DNA from: an uncultured Eubacteriaceae bacterium
GTDB lineage: Bacteria; Bacillota; Clostridia; Lachnospirales; CAG-274
NCBI GenBank assembly: GCA_947167715.1
Contig: CAMVJD010000034.1
Coordinates: forward strand, 1-32,408
Reading direction: 5' to 3'
DNA: 32,408 bases
Shown in pieces: positions 16,017 through 24,607 of the stretch. How positions within the stretch are numbered: position 1 is the stretch's first letter; each line of letters opens with the position of its first letter. The translations under genes and the position numbers were made by a program. Below the pieces are notes generated by a model that saw only the letters and a list, made by a program, of their open reading frames with translations, ran no database searches and was not told where the DNA came from.

Positions 16017-16550
16017 TTACTTTACCTCTTGCTGTACATTTATTACACCGATATACGGAAGATTTCTGTACTGCTGGTCATAATCAAGGCCATAGCCCAC
16101 AACAAATTTGTCGGGTATAGTAAAGCCTACAATATCACATTGGATATCCGTTACTCTTCTGTCAGGCTTGTCAAGCAAGGTAACAAACATAAGTGACTTG
16201 GGCTGCTGCTTTTTAAAATATTCCGACAAATGCTTTAAGGTACGTCCCGTGTCAAGGATATCCTCCACCACAATAACATTTTCATTTGTTATGGGCTTAT
16301 CAACAGACTGCTTCATAACAAGTGTACCCGTAGACTCCGTGCCTTTATAGCTTGATGCGGAAATAAACTCCATTCTTATGTCAATATCCAGTTCTCTTAC
16401 AAGATCGGCCGTGAAAACAAAGGCGCCTTTAAGTGTACAAACTATTGTCACCTTTTCGCCCTTATACTTTTCGTTAAGCTGCATTGCAATTTCGTGTATA
16501 CGATTTTTTATTTTTTCTTCGGATATCAATACAGAAATATTTTCACTCAT
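16017..16550 (-). CDS. hpt: Hypoxanthine phosphoribosyltransferase
   Basis: 177 residues from an ATG at 16550 overlapping the tilS stop (ATGA), preceded by GGGAGGA; an in-frame ATG five codons upstream contains that ribosome site and is rejected as start. It converts hypoxanthine or guanine plus PRPP to the nucleotide in purine salvage. The PRPP-binding signature VIVVEDILDTGRT lies near residue 95, CTLKGAFVF near 40, and the late DKFVVGYGLDYDQQYRNLPYIG block is typical of Hpt. The tilS-hpt order is conserved in many Firmicutes, where the two proteins are co-regulated. Confidence 0.96.
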   Translation of the reverse strand: MSENISVLISEEKIKNRIHEIAMQLNEKYKGEKVTIVCTLKGAFVFTADLVRELDIDIRMEFISASSYKGTESTGTLVMKQSVDKPITNENVIVVEDILDTGRTLKHLSEYFKKQQPKSLMFVTLLDKPDRRVTDIQCDIVGFTIPDKFVVGYGLDYDQQYRNLPYIGVINVQQEVK

Positions 16551-17833
16551 TTTTTGTCCTCCCATACATTTAAATAATAATTCTCTTCTTTAAATTTATT
16601 TTTAAGGCCTTCGGCCCAATAAACATATTCTCCGCAGGCAAGCAAGGCAAGGCTGCCGCGTAATGATACGGGTATTTTTTTATCGATAAACACCTTTTTA
16701 AGCTTTATTTGTCTGCCGTCGCCGCGCATATATATATCGCCGTCACGGCGGTTTCTGATATAAAACGTATCGCTGTCGGCATAAATACCGTAATTTTTAT
16801 ATCCCTGCTTTTTTTCGCGGGATAAAATATATTTTTTGCCGCAGACCTCAAGCTCACATTCGGGCTTTAGCAAAACACAAAAATGCTCGCTTTTTTTTGA
16901 AAATACCAGTCTGCCGTTTTCCTTTACAACGCAAAGACCCTTTGGCAGATCGACCCGCTTGCCGCTTGACTTATCAAGCATTTCCTCGATTATTTCTATA
17001 TGCTCAAGCGCTATATCCTTAAGGCCCACCGCATCCTCGCAAGCCAGTCTGAAAACCCTGCTTCGTATAACGGTATCAAGCCCTTTAAGGCGGTCTATGC
17101 AAAGGCAGTTTTGGTCTTTGCACTCGCTGTAAGCCTTTTTTGCTATATTTTCTATATATTCGTTTTCCTGTCTGAACAAGTAAGCATTTTTGCCAAGGCT
17201 CCCTACCGCGCCGGGGTTTATCTCTTCAAGCACAGGCAAAATAAGGTGTCTTATTTTGTTTCGGGTATAATCGTTTTCAAAATTAGTCTCGTCCGTACAA
17301 AATTCAAGGCCGTTTTGCGCGCAGTATTTCTCTATTTCGGCACGGCTGCACATAATAAGCGGCCTTATTATATTATCCCTTACGGGAAGTATACCGCCCA
17401 TTCCCTTAAGACCCGTGCCGCGGCACAGGCGCATTATCATGGTCTCCGCATTGTCGTTTAAGTTATGGGCTACGGCAATTTTATCAGCACCTAAACCCTC
17501 AAAGGCAAGATAACGCTGCTGTCTGCCCGCCTCTTCAAGCGTAAGAGAATTTTTTTTTGCAATCCCCTTTATATCAAGGCTGAATACCTTAAGCGGCAGG
17601 GAATTTTTTTTGCAGAAATCCTCCACAAAATGCTGGTCGTTCACCGCACCCTCTTTGCGTATATTGTGATTTATATGCACCGCCGTAAGCTTCAGCGAAT
17701 ACCTGTCCTTAAGCCTTAATAGTATATGCGAAAGCGCAATACTGTCCGCGCCGCCCGAAAGGCCGATAACAACACTATCGTCCTTTTCAAGCATATTAAA
17801 ACGCTGTATCGAATCTATGACTTTTTCTATCAT
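16547..17833 (-). CDS. tilS: tRNA(Ile)-lysidine synthase
   Basis: 428 residues. It modifies C34 of tRNA-Ile(CAU) to lysidine using ATP and lysine, so that AUA codons are read as Ile, which suits the abundant ATA codons in this window. The PP-loop ATP motif GLSGGADS is near residue 24, followed by VHINHNIRKE and the AHNLNDNAETMIMRLCRGTGLKG block (about 120-142) that is diagnostic of TilS. The C-terminal substrate-binding domain ends with a VSLRGSLALL-type region. First gene of the operon, with a good sigma-A promoter at 17887-17915. Confidence 0.96.
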   Translation of the reverse strand: MIEKVIDSIQRFNMLEKDDSVVIGLSGGADSIALSHILLRLKDRYSLKLTAVHINHNIRKEGAVNDQHFVEDFCKKNSLPLKVFSLDIKGIAKKNSLTLEEAGRQQRYLAFEGLGADKIAVAHNLNDNAETMIMRLCRGTGLKGMGGILPVRDNIIRPLIMCSRAEIEKYCAQNGLEFCTDETNFENDYTRNKIRHLILPVLEEINPGAVGSLGKNAYLFRQENEYIENIAKKAYSECKDQNCLCIDRLKGLDTVIRSRVFRLACEDAVGLKDIALEHIEIIEEMLDKSSGKRVDLPKGLCVVKENGRLVFSKKSEHFCVLLKPECELEVCGKKYILSREKKQGYKNYGIYADSDTFYIRNRRDGDIYMRGDGRQIKLKKVFIDKKIPVSLRGSLALLACGEYVYWAEGLKNKFKEENYYLNVWEDKK

Positions 17834-17886
17834 AATTTAAACTGTATATCCTTTTATGTAAAATTTTCATCCGCTTATCTTTCCAT

Positions 17887-17915
17887 ATTATAACATAAAA
17901 ACAACCAAAATGCAA
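17887..17915 (-). promoter_or_regulatory. Sigma-A promoter of tilS operon
   Basis: On the minus strand TTGCAT, 17 bases, TATAAT. The start codon is about 55 bases downstream. Confidence 0.65.
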
Positions 17916-18014
17916 TATTAATTAAAAGCCCTTGTCGTATTCACGGAAAAAGGCTTTCAAATTCGGACAAAGCCGCAGGTTCCCTGTATATTAATGCAAT
18001 GCCAAAAAATTGTC

Positions 18015-18034
18015 AATGCCAAATACAAGGCATT
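18015..18034. promoter_or_regulatory. Palindromic operator-like site before the HTH/PLD regulator
   Basis: AATGCC and GGCATT flank an 8-base spacer, ending two bases before the -35 box at 18036. A second CAATGCCAAA copy lies at 17996-18005. The position suits autoregulation by the downstream gene; this is inference. Confidence 0.4.
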
Positions 18035-18035
18035 A

Positions 18036-18064
18036 TTGAAATCCGGGGCATAATGTTGTATACT
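18036..18064 (+). promoter_or_regulatory. Sigma-A promoter of the HTH/PLD regulator
   Basis: TTGAAA, 17 bases, TATACT. The segment GGGGCATAATGTTGTATACTG closely resembles the minus-strand promoters at 6230-6258 and 3022-3050. Confidence 0.7.
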
Positions 18065-18103
18065 GTAAACAAGCCATAATATATTCGGGAAAGGACAAAC
18101 GCA

Positions 18104-19552
18104 ATGTTAAGCCAAAGGATAAGCACACTTTTTAATACATTGGGTGCAACAAATGCCAATATAGCCGCTTATGCGGGGCTTGACCCCTCAAATATAAGCA
18201 GGATCAAAAGCGGCAGCCGTACACCCGGTCCGTCAAGCACCACTATAAAAAAGATGATATACGGCATTTATATATATGCGGACAACAGCGGCACGACCGA
18301 TCTGCTTGCAAAGACCGTTATGTATACCGGCACGGATTTTAAAAACGAATATGCGGAATATATATTGCTTTGGCTGTACGAGGGCTGTGCCGTCAAGAAA
18401 AAGCAGGAGAAAAAAAGCAGGGAAAATATGCCCTACAACACCTACGGTAAAAAGCTTAATTCGGTTATGAATATTGCGGATGTTTCCAATGTGCGCATAA
18501 GCAGACAGCTGCATATTGATGTTTCGACCGTAAGCCGTTTCCGTAACGGTGTACGTTCCCCAAAATCAAACCCAAAGCTTGCAAACGAAATATGCGCCTT
18601 TTTATTTGAACGTATAGTACGGCTTAACAGGCTTGATACACTATTGCTGCTGATAGGCACGCCAAAGGATGCATCAAAAGAGGAGCAGTATGAAATGTTT
18701 AAAAGCTGGCTTTGCGATTTTACGCAAAGCGACAACCGCAGCCGTATAGAGCAGCTGCTTGAGAGCATTTCGACCTTTTCCGGCACTACACCGCCCCTGC
18801 CCGCGTTTTCCGATGTGGTTTCGGACACGGTGCTGTCGGATACAAAAGCCTTATATTATGGCACAAACGGGTTTCAAAATGCTGTTATCCGTTTTTTGGC
18901 AAATGTTGCCGAAAGCGATGCAAAAGAGGTTTTGCTGTATTCCGACCAGCCTATGAATTGGATAACAGACTCGACCGATTTTTATTTTAAATGGTCGCTG
19001 CTTATGCGCGAATGTGTAAAGCATGGCACAAGGATACGCATTATACATAATATAGACCGCGATTTTAGCGAGATGACGGATGCGATAAACGCCTGGCTAC
19101 CGCTTTATATGTCGGGTCTTGTTGAATCGTATTACTGCAAAAAAACAAAAGACAATCGTTTTACGCATACGCTTTTTATTTGTCCGGGTCACTCATGTAT
19201 ATCCGCTGCTCACATTTCGGGCTGCGAAACGCACGGCGTATACCGCTATGACACAGACAGCACAATTATAGGCATTTTGTCAAGGGAATATAAAAAGCTG
19301 CTTGAAAACTCCAATCCATTGGTAGTGATAGACAGTCGGGAAAAAATTGAAAAAAACGTATATTGCGGCAAAAATGTTACCGTACTTTCAAGCGGCGACA
19401 AGGATATGCCCTTTGGAAATACCAATATTGTTTTTTCGGATAAGGCTGTAGCCGTAACAAGGCTCTCTTCCCCGACGATAACATTTTCGTTTTCACATCC
19501 CGATATGTGCGAAGCATTTTATGCATATTACAAATACTTAAAAGGAATATAA
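18104..19552 (+). CDS. Regulator with two HTH segments and a PLD-like sensor half
   Basis: 482 residues from an ATG with AAAGGA upstream. Residues about 1-40 (NIAAYAGLDPSNISRIKSG) and about 118-165 (RISRQLHIDVSTVSRFRNG) each look like an XRE-type helix-turn-helix. The C-terminal half (about 245-400) has alternating strands and helices with blocks KEVLLYSDQPMNWI, GTRIRIIHNIDRDF and WLPLYMSGLVESYYC, which resembles the phospholipase-D-like effector domain seen in some transcription regulators. I see no HKD catalytic motif, so a binding rather than enzymatic role is inferred. I know of no assigned ligand. It stands alone, with its own promoter, an upstream palindrome and a shared terminator, so autoregulation is plausible. 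The family label is descriptive. Confidence 0.85.
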   Translation: MLSQRISTLFNTLGATNANIAAYAGLDPSNISRIKSGSRTPGPSSTTIKKMIYGIYIYADNSGTTDLLAKTVMYTGTDFKNEYAEYILLWLYEGCAVKKKQEKKSRENMPYNTYGKKLNSVMNIADVSNVRISRQLHIDVSTVSRFRNGVRSPKSNPKLANEICAFLFERIVRLNRLDTLLLLIGTPKDASKEEQYEMFKSWLCDFTQSDNRSRIEQLLESISTFSGTTPPLPAFSDVVSDTVLSDTKALYYGTNGFQNAVIRFLANVAESDAKEVLLYSDQPMNWITDSTDFYFKWSLLMRECVKHGTRIRIIHNIDRDFSEMTDAINAWLPLYMSGLVESYYCKKTKDNRFTHTLFICPGHSCISAAHISGCETHGVYRYDTDSTIIGILSREYKKLLENSNPLVVIDSREKIEKNVYCGKNVTVLSSGDKDMPFGNTNIVFSDKAVAVTRLSSPTITFSFSHPDMCEAFYAYYKYLKGI

Positions 19553-19572
19553 AAAAAATTATGTTTTAAATT

Positions 19573-19600
19573 AAAAAAACTGCCGTGCGGCAGTTTTTTT
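19573..19600. terminator. Bidirectional terminator
   Basis: ACTGCCG/CGGCAGT stem flanked by seven A on the left and seven T on the right, so it serves both the regulator (plus) and the rarA/glycosidase-like pair (minus). Confidence 0.85.
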
Positions 19601-21278
19601 AATGTTGTGATGTTATATTTATTATCCTGTTTACTCCGTCCCATTCCACCTTACAATTATATGCCTCGGAGATCGCTCTTAACGGCACAAGTGTACGGGA
19701 TGAAACTATTTTTGGCGGCACGTCCATTTCAATTATTTTGCCATCGGCGGTCATTACCTTGTCGCCTATCGTCATTATTATCAGGGTACCCTCGGCATCG
19801 GTGGCGGTTATCCTGCGTTTTGCGTTGTTCCACTCCACCTCCATACCAAGCGCCTCAAATATGGCGCGCATGGGCACAAGTGTCCTGCCGTTTTCTATAA
19901 TCGGTTTCTGGTCAAAAATAACCATTTCGTTGTCAAGGTATACCACTATATCGTCCTTTGATATTGTGGGTACGGACGGCTGTGCCTGTGTTGTGGGTAC
20001 AGAAACAGGCGCCTGTGTTGTGGCAACGGTAGGTTCCTCTATTTTGACCGGCGCCGACGTAACAGGCTGCGCAGCCTGTGTAACGGGCTGAATCTGTTCC
20101 TGCGGCACCGCTCCCCCGTTAAAGGAGGCAAGTATTTTTTTAAGCGCTTCGTTTTTGATTATGGAGCCGTATCTGAAATTTATCTCGCCGCCCACCTTGG
20201 GTATAGTCTTATTCATTTCAAACTGTCGCCTTATCTCGGCGCCGTTATACCATACGCTGTCGCTGTCGGCATCGTCACAGCGATACTCCCCTATGCCGAT
20301 ATAAAGCTTTGTACCCGAGGATGCAAGCGTATCCGCCCACCATTTTGTGACGGTCTCGTAATCCGCTAAATTATGGCCTATCTGCCAATATACCTGCGGT
20401 GCGATATAATCTATCCAGCCGTTTAACGCCCATTTTCTTGTATCTGCAAATATTGACGAGTACGACTCAAACCCGCGCGTATCGCTGCCCAGGGGATTAT
20501 TGCCCTTATTTGCCCAAATACCGCTGGGGCTTATGCCAAAGGCAACATTTTTGCCCGCAAGCGAGTCGTGTATGCCCTTTACAAGCAGGTCACAGTTGTT
20601 TCTGCGCCAATCGTCCTTGTTGTCAAAGGCGGTATTGTATTTTGCATAATCGGCATCATCCTCAATATCCGAGCCGGGATAAAAATAATCGTCCATATGT
20701 ATGCCGTCTACATCATAATTGTTCACTATCTCCATAACGCCGTCGATAACCAGCTGTCTTACCTCGGGCATAGCGGGATTATAGTAGTAATTGCCGTTTG
20801 TATAGTGTATGGTATAGTTTTTGTTTAGCCTTGCGGGGTTGTTAAATGCAAGCGAATCAAGCGAAATACCGTTTGTGGTTATCCTGTAGGGGTTTATCCA
20901 TGCGTGCAGCTCCATACCGCGCTTATGTGCCCCGTCCACCCAATAAGCAAGGGGATCAAAGCCGTTTTCGGGCGCAGTCCCCTGCGAGCCCGTCAGCCAT
21001 TGACTGTAAGGAAAAATATTTGACTTATAAAAGGCATCGCCCGCAGGACGTACCTGAAAAAACACGGCGTTAAAGCCAAGCGACTTGCAGTTGTCAAGTA
21101 TCTCGTCCGCCTCTTTCATCAGCTGCGCCGAATTTACCGTACCCGATTTGGGATAATCCAGATTTGATACCGTGCATACCCAAACGCCTCTCATTCTTTC
21201 GGCGGCATCCGCCCTTTTTGTATTAAATACGGGCATTAAAGCCAAAGCAAGGATAAAGGCAATTATTCTTTTTGTCAT
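19599..21278 (-). CDS. GHL10-type glycosidase-like secreted protein with stalk domain
   Basis: 559 residues. A signal peptide (about 1-25, ending ADA) is followed by a TIM-barrel of the DUF187/GHL10 family (about 28-370). Diagnostic blocks are MRGVWVCTVSNLDYP, LGFNAVFFQVRPAGDAFY, HAWINPYRIT and VDGIHMDDYFYP; the acidic residues in IHMDDYF are the likely active site. A Pro/Thr/Gln/Val linker (about 385-435) leads to a copper-amine-oxidase-N/stalk-type domain (about 438-558) with repeated RTLVPMRAIFEALG and RTLVPLRAISEAYN motifs. GHL10 relatives such as YngK are thought to act on cell-wall glycans. Its ATG directly follows the rarA stop, and the ribosome site lies inside rarA, so the two genes are co-transcribed. 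Confidence 0.9.
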   Translation of the reverse strand: MTKRIIAFILALALMPVFNTKRADAAERMRGVWVCTVSNLDYPKSGTVNSAQLMKEADEILDNCKSLGFNAVFFQVRPAGDAFYKSNIFPYSQWLTGSQGTAPENGFDPLAYWVDGAHKRGMELHAWINPYRITTNGISLDSLAFNNPARLNKNYTIHYTNGNYYYNPAMPEVRQLVIDGVMEIVNNYDVDGIHMDDYFYPGSDIEDDADYAKYNTAFDNKDDWRRNNCDLLVKGIHDSLAGKNVAFGISPSGIWANKGNNPLGSDTRGFESYSSIFADTRKWALNGWIDYIAPQVYWQIGHNLADYETVTKWWADTLASSGTKLYIGIGEYRCDDADSDSVWYNGAEIRRQFEMNKTIPKVGGEINFRYGSIIKNEALKKILASFNGGAVPQEQIQPVTQAAQPVTSAPVKIEEPTVATTQAPVSVPTTQAQPSVPTISKDDIVVYLDNEMVIFDQKPIIENGRTLVPMRAIFEALGMEVEWNNAKRRITATDAEGTLIIMTIGDKVMTADGKIIEMDVPPKIVSSRTLVPLRAISEAYNCKVEWDGVNRIINITSQH

Positions 21279-22601
21279 TTAATCCTCCCCTTTCTTTATC
21301 TTGTCAAACCAATTTTTAAGCTTTAGTTCATAGCCGTTCTGGAAGGTATAATACTGCTTTCCCACAAGCTCGTCGGGCAGATACTGCTGCTCTACATAGT
21401 TGTTCGGGAAATCGTGTGCATACTTATAGCCCGTGCCGTGACCCATTTTTTCCGCGCCCGGGTAATGGCTGTCGCGCAGATGATTGGGTACGCCCGAGGT
21501 CTGTATATGCTTAACATCGTTCATGGCATCAAAAATAGCGTTTACGCTTGCATTGCTTTTAGGCGCGCATGCCACATATGCCGCCGCCTGCGAAAGATTT
21601 ATCTGACATTCGGGCAGGCCGATAAAATTTACCGCCTCCGCAGCGGCCACAGCCACCATAAGAGCGCGGGGGTCGGCATTTCCGACATCCTCCGAGGCAC
21701 AGATAACAATTCTTCTTGCAATAAATTTCGGGTCCTCGCCCGCATAAAGCATTTTTGCAAGATAATACACCGCCGCATCGGGATCGCTGCCGCGCATGCT
21801 TTTAATAAAGGCGGAAATTGTATCGTAATGATTGTCACCGTCCTTGTCATAATTAAGCGAGCGTTTTTGTATACATTGCTCCGCCGTTTCAAGGTCGATA
21901 TGTATTATATTTTCGCCGTCGGGTGCGGTGGTAAGCACAGCCAGCTCCAAGGCATTAAGCGCCACACGCGCATCCCCGCTGCTGACATCGGCAATAAAAT
22001 CCTTTGCCTCTTCGCTCATATCTATATTAAAATTTCCGTAGCCCTTGTTGTCGTCATTTAATGCGCGGTTTAAAAGCCCCTTTATATTCTCCCTTGTAAG
22101 GTGTTTCAGCTCAAAAATGATACTGCGGCTCACAAGCGCCTTGTTTACCTCAAAATACGGGTTTTCGGTGGTCGCGCCTATAAGTATGACCGTCCCGTCC
22201 TCCACATAGGGCAAAAGCGCATCCTGCTGTGCCTTATTAAAGCGGTGTATCTCGTCTATAAAAAGTATGGTGCGTCTGCCGCTTACCGCAATTTTGTCCT
22301 TTGCCTCGGACACAATGTCGGTTATATCCTTTTTGCCCGCGGTCGTCGCATTTATCTGCCTGAACTCCGCCGCGGTCGTATGCGCTATAACGTGTGCAAG
22401 CGTAGTTTTTCCCGTCCCCGGGGGGCCGTATAAAATTATGGACGAAAGCTTGTCCGCCTTTATAGACCTGTATAAAAGGGTATTTTTGCCGATGATATGC
22501 TCCTGTCCGACAAAATCCTCCAAACGCTCGGGACGCATACGCGCAGCCAAGGGCGCCTCACGGCTCATATTTTTTTGTCTGCTTAAGTCAAATAAGTCCA
22601 T
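21279..22601 (-). CDS. rarA: Replication-associated recombination ATPase RarA (MgsA)
   Basis: 440 residues, normal length. A clamp-loader-like AAA+ ATPase that acts at stalled replication forks. Walker A GPPGTGKTT (near residue 60), Walker B ILFIDEIHRFNKAQQD (near 113), sensor 1 GATTENPYFEVN and the SGDARVALNALE block are all present. The C-terminal half has the family's DPDAAVYYLAKML, ASEDVGNADP and GAEKMGHGTGYKYAHDFPNNYV motifs. The start is supported by GGAGA ten bases upstream. The neighbouring secreted glycosidase-like gene shares its transcript, an unusual pairing. Confidence 0.97.
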   Translation of the reverse strand: MDLFDLSRQKNMSREAPLAARMRPERLEDFVGQEHIIGKNTLLYRSIKADKLSSIILYGPPGTGKTTLAHVIAHTTAAEFRQINATTAGKKDITDIVSEAKDKIAVSGRRTILFIDEIHRFNKAQQDALLPYVEDGTVILIGATTENPYFEVNKALVSRSIIFELKHLTRENIKGLLNRALNDDNKGYGNFNIDMSEEAKDFIADVSSGDARVALNALELAVLTTAPDGENIIHIDLETAEQCIQKRSLNYDKDGDNHYDTISAFIKSMRGSDPDAAVYYLAKMLYAGEDPKFIARRIVICASEDVGNADPRALMVAVAAAEAVNFIGLPECQINLSQAAAYVACAPKSNASVNAIFDAMNDVKHIQTSGVPNHLRDSHYPGAEKMGHGTGYKYAHDFPNNYVEQQYLPDELVGKQYYTFQNGYELKLKNWFDKIKKGED

Positions 22602-22744
22602 AGCTGTTCTCCGTTAAATGAATATACTTATTATTTATAATACCATAAAACCGAGTGTTTTTATATTACAGGTTTGTTACCTTTTTGTTTCGTGCAGGTT
22701 AAAAAAAATTTGCCGCCCTTTGACTTCCGTCCAAGCGATACGGT

Positions 22745-22834
22745 AAATACGTCAAGCATATCTTTATTTTCGCCGCCGTTTAAATCCGCTCTTGCATACT
22801 GCTCCTCGTCAAGCTGTGCACTGCCGCTTAAATG
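22745..22834 (-). pseudogene. Dockerin relic
   Basis: The minus strand encodes HLSGSAQLDEEQYARADLNG followed by KDMLDVF, nearly the same as the second half of the dockerin at 3173-3355. The first calcium loop is missing and the second has lost an aspartate (NGGENKD in place of NGDGYKD). No start, signal peptide or other domain is attached. It lies in a 434-bp gap without intact genes that also holds the upstream regions of rarA and of the 23036 gene. It is probably the tail of a deleted dockerin gene or a misplaced copy. Confidence 0.7.
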
Positions 22835-22942
22835 CAAATGTTTTTCGGCGGCAAATGCTATGCCAAGATCCCTGCCTAAATTCAAGCGGCAAAGCTTCAT
22901 AAAACATTCATAAAACATTAATAATATTTTTAACAAAATTAC

Positions 22943-22971
22943 TGGACAAAACAAAAGTTCTATTGTATAAT
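22943..22971 (+). promoter_or_regulatory. Sigma-A promoter of the kinase-like gene
   Basis: TGGACA, 17 bases, TATAAT. It lies about 65 bases before the ATG at 23036. Confidence 0.65.
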
Positions 22972-23035
22972 ATTATAGAGAAATATAAAATAATGATTTT
23001 TCAAATATAAATATTATTAAGACGAGGTGGGAAAA

Positions 23036-23662
23036 ATGGAAAATTTTTATGCAATTACCATAGCGAGACAGTTTTGCAGCGGCGGCAATGCCGTTGGCGA
23101 ATTACTTGCGGAAAAGCTTGGCATTAAAATGTACGATAAGCAACTTATTACCCTTGCCGCAAAGAAAAGCGGTTATCATGAGGCAATATTTGAGCAGGCG
23201 GACGAGGTAGCATCAAACAGTCTTCTTTACTCGGTCGTTATGGGGTCTTCGCCCATGGGTTCGCTGCTTTTTCCAAATAACAATATGGTCACAAACGATT
23301 CGCTTTTCACTCTACAATCAAATATTATCAAAGAAACTGCCGAAAAGGAAAGCTGCATTATAATAGGCCGCTGTGCAAACTATGTTTTAAGAAAGCATCC
23401 GCGCCTGTTAAGCGTTTATCTTTGGGCGGATACCGATTACCGCATAAAGCGTTTTGAAGAGCTTTATAAGGAGCCAAAGGAAAAGGATATCGAGACCGAG
23501 CTTATAAAGGCCGATAAAAAGCGCCGCAATTACTACAACTATTATTCCGGAAAGGAATGGGATAGTGCCACAAGCTACGATCTGGTCATAAATGTTGCCA
23601 AAGCGGGTGTTGAGGGGACGGTCAAGCAGATAATCGATCTTAAAGATATACTCGGATACTGA
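23036..23662 (+). CDS. Cytidylate-kinase-like family protein
   Basis: 208 residues from the ATG at 23036; a GTG nine bases upstream lies inside the GAGGTGG ribosome site and is not the start. The N-terminus (ITIARQFCSGGNAVGELLAEKLGIKMYDKQL) is a variant P-loop typical of this family, in which the canonical GKS/T is replaced by GGN. Later blocks CIIIGRCANYVLRKHP and WADTDYRIKRFEELY, with the charged KADKKRRNYYNYYSG lid (about residues 160-175), complete the nucleotide-kinase fold. The true substrate of the family is not established. It has its own promoter and terminator and is probably monocistronic. Confidence 0.9.
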   Translation: MENFYAITIARQFCSGGNAVGELLAEKLGIKMYDKQLITLAAKKSGYHEAIFEQADEVASNSLLYSVVMGSSPMGSLLFPNNNMVTNDSLFTLQSNIIKETAEKESCIIIGRCANYVLRKHPRLLSVYLWADTDYRIKRFEELYKEPKEKDIETELIKADKKRRNYYNYYSGKEWDSATSYDLVINVAKAGVEGTVKQIIDLKDILGY

Positions 23663-23670
23663 TACGGGGA

Positions 23671-23700
23671 CTGTCGCTTAATGCGACAGCCTCTTTTTTT
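23671..23700 (+). terminator. Terminator after the kinase-like gene
   Basis: CTGTCGC/GCGACAG stem with a five-base loop, then CC and a T-rich run CTCTTTTTTT. Confidence 0.85.
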
Positions 23701-23721
23701 GTTCTTAAAGCGGAATTTTTG

Positions 23722-23729
23722 CATAAACT
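23722..23729 (+). promoter_or_regulatory. Possible mother-cell -10 box before the spoVF cluster
   Basis: CATAAACT fits the CATAnnnT pattern of sigma-K/sigma-E -10 elements and lies about 30 bases before the lipoprotein ATG. No convincing -35 box was seen, so this is weak. A mother-cell promoter is expected because dipicolinate synthase is made there. Confidence 0.25.
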
Positions 23730-23759
23730 GATAAAAAACAAAATTCAGCGGAGGAAATT

Positions 23760-24566
23760 ATGCGAAAAATACTATATGCCTTTATTTTTACCGTCATGCT
23801 TTCGGGATGTTCTGCCAATTCAAGCAAGGAAAGCGCACAGCTTCCCTTTATTGACAAAAATCTGCCCATAACACGCGGACAAGCTGTAAAAATGCTTGCT
23901 TTAAGCCGATATACACCGGACGAGATAAACGCCCTGCCGCGTACTGTTGCGCTTGACGACAGCGATGTAAGCAATATTTACGATAAATACATAAATGCTG
24001 CCACAGCGGCGGGACTTATAAGCGGTACGCAGGAAAATACTTTTTTGGCGGGCGAGAACCTGACGCTGGAGCAGGCAAATTTTATTTTAAAAAATGCTGC
24101 GGGCGGCAAAAACCTTGTGTTGCAGTATTCACAGCAGGACAGAAAAAAACCTATCAGCCTTGATGTATGGCTTCAGGCCTTTGACGCCATAGACGACAAG
24201 GCCGAGGAAAAGGAGATAGTTATACTTGCCGACAACAGCCTTTGCACAGATCTTTCGGAAAACTATGTTTTATCGAGCGAGGGGCTTTTAAACCGCGAGG
24301 GCATAGATATCCCGCCCGAATATATCGGCTGTGGCATAAAAGCGCTTTTACGCGGCAACAGTATACTCGCGCTTAAGGATATAACCACAGACACGCCCGT
24401 AATAAAAAACGCCGAGGTCATGGATATACTGGACAACGGCATAATTTTTAATATAAACGGCTGTCATATTTTTTACGCCTGCGCGCCCGAAACACTTGCG
24501 GCAAGCATGGGCGACAAATTAAATATAAAGGTATCGGACGGCCGCGTTATCAGCCTTGCGGCATAA
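23760..24566 (+). CDS. Lipoprotein with SLH-like motifs upstream of spoVFA
   Basis: 268 residues behind GGAGGAA. A lipoprotein signal (MRKILYAFIFTVMLSGC) puts the modified cysteine at residue 18, a substrate for Lgt. Residues about 35-115 contain two SLH-like stretches (LPITRGQAVKMLALSRY and AATAAGLISG followed by NLTLEQANFIL), a pattern used to hold proteins to secondary wall polymers, here degenerate. The rest (about 120-268) is beta-rich and unassigned; the block VVLSSEGLLNREG-type (actual VLSSEGLLNREG) has no motif I know. It ends 41 bases before spoVFA with no terminator between, so it may be co-expressed in the mother cell during sporulation. Function unknown. Confidence 0.8.
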   Translation: MRKILYAFIFTVMLSGCSANSSKESAQLPFIDKNLPITRGQAVKMLALSRYTPDEINALPRTVALDDSDVSNIYDKYINAATAAGLISGTQENTFLAGENLTLEQANFILKNAAGGKNLVLQYSQQDRKKPISLDVWLQAFDAIDDKAEEKEIVILADNSLCTDLSENYVLSSEGLLNREGIDIPPEYIGCGIKALLRGNSILALKDITTDTPVIKNAEVMDILDNGIIFNINGCHIFYACAPETLAASMGDKLNIKVSDGRVISLAA

Positions 24567-24607
24567 TCCCCGCCCTGTCCCGCATAAAATTATATGAGGT
24601 GATATTA

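Noticed and set aside
17923..17956. AAAAGCC...GGCTTT inverted repeat between tilS and the regulator as a riboswitch or terminator
   Set aside because: It lies upstream of both divergent promoters, so it is in neither expected transcript, and the stem is short with a long loop.
21414..22061. 215-codon plus-strand frame opposite rarA
   Set aside because: Antisense to conserved RarA motifs, with no ribosome site or recognisable domain.
22661..22954. 97-codon minus-strand frame as an intact dockerin protein
   Set aside because: Only ~30 codons match a dockerin; there is no signal peptide and the flanking residues are intergenic, including the -10/-35 region of the divergent gene.
24583..24592. 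CATAAAATTA as a sigma-K -10 box for spoVFA
   Set aside because: A start site from it would fall on top of the ribosome binding site at 24596-24602, leaving no room for initiation.
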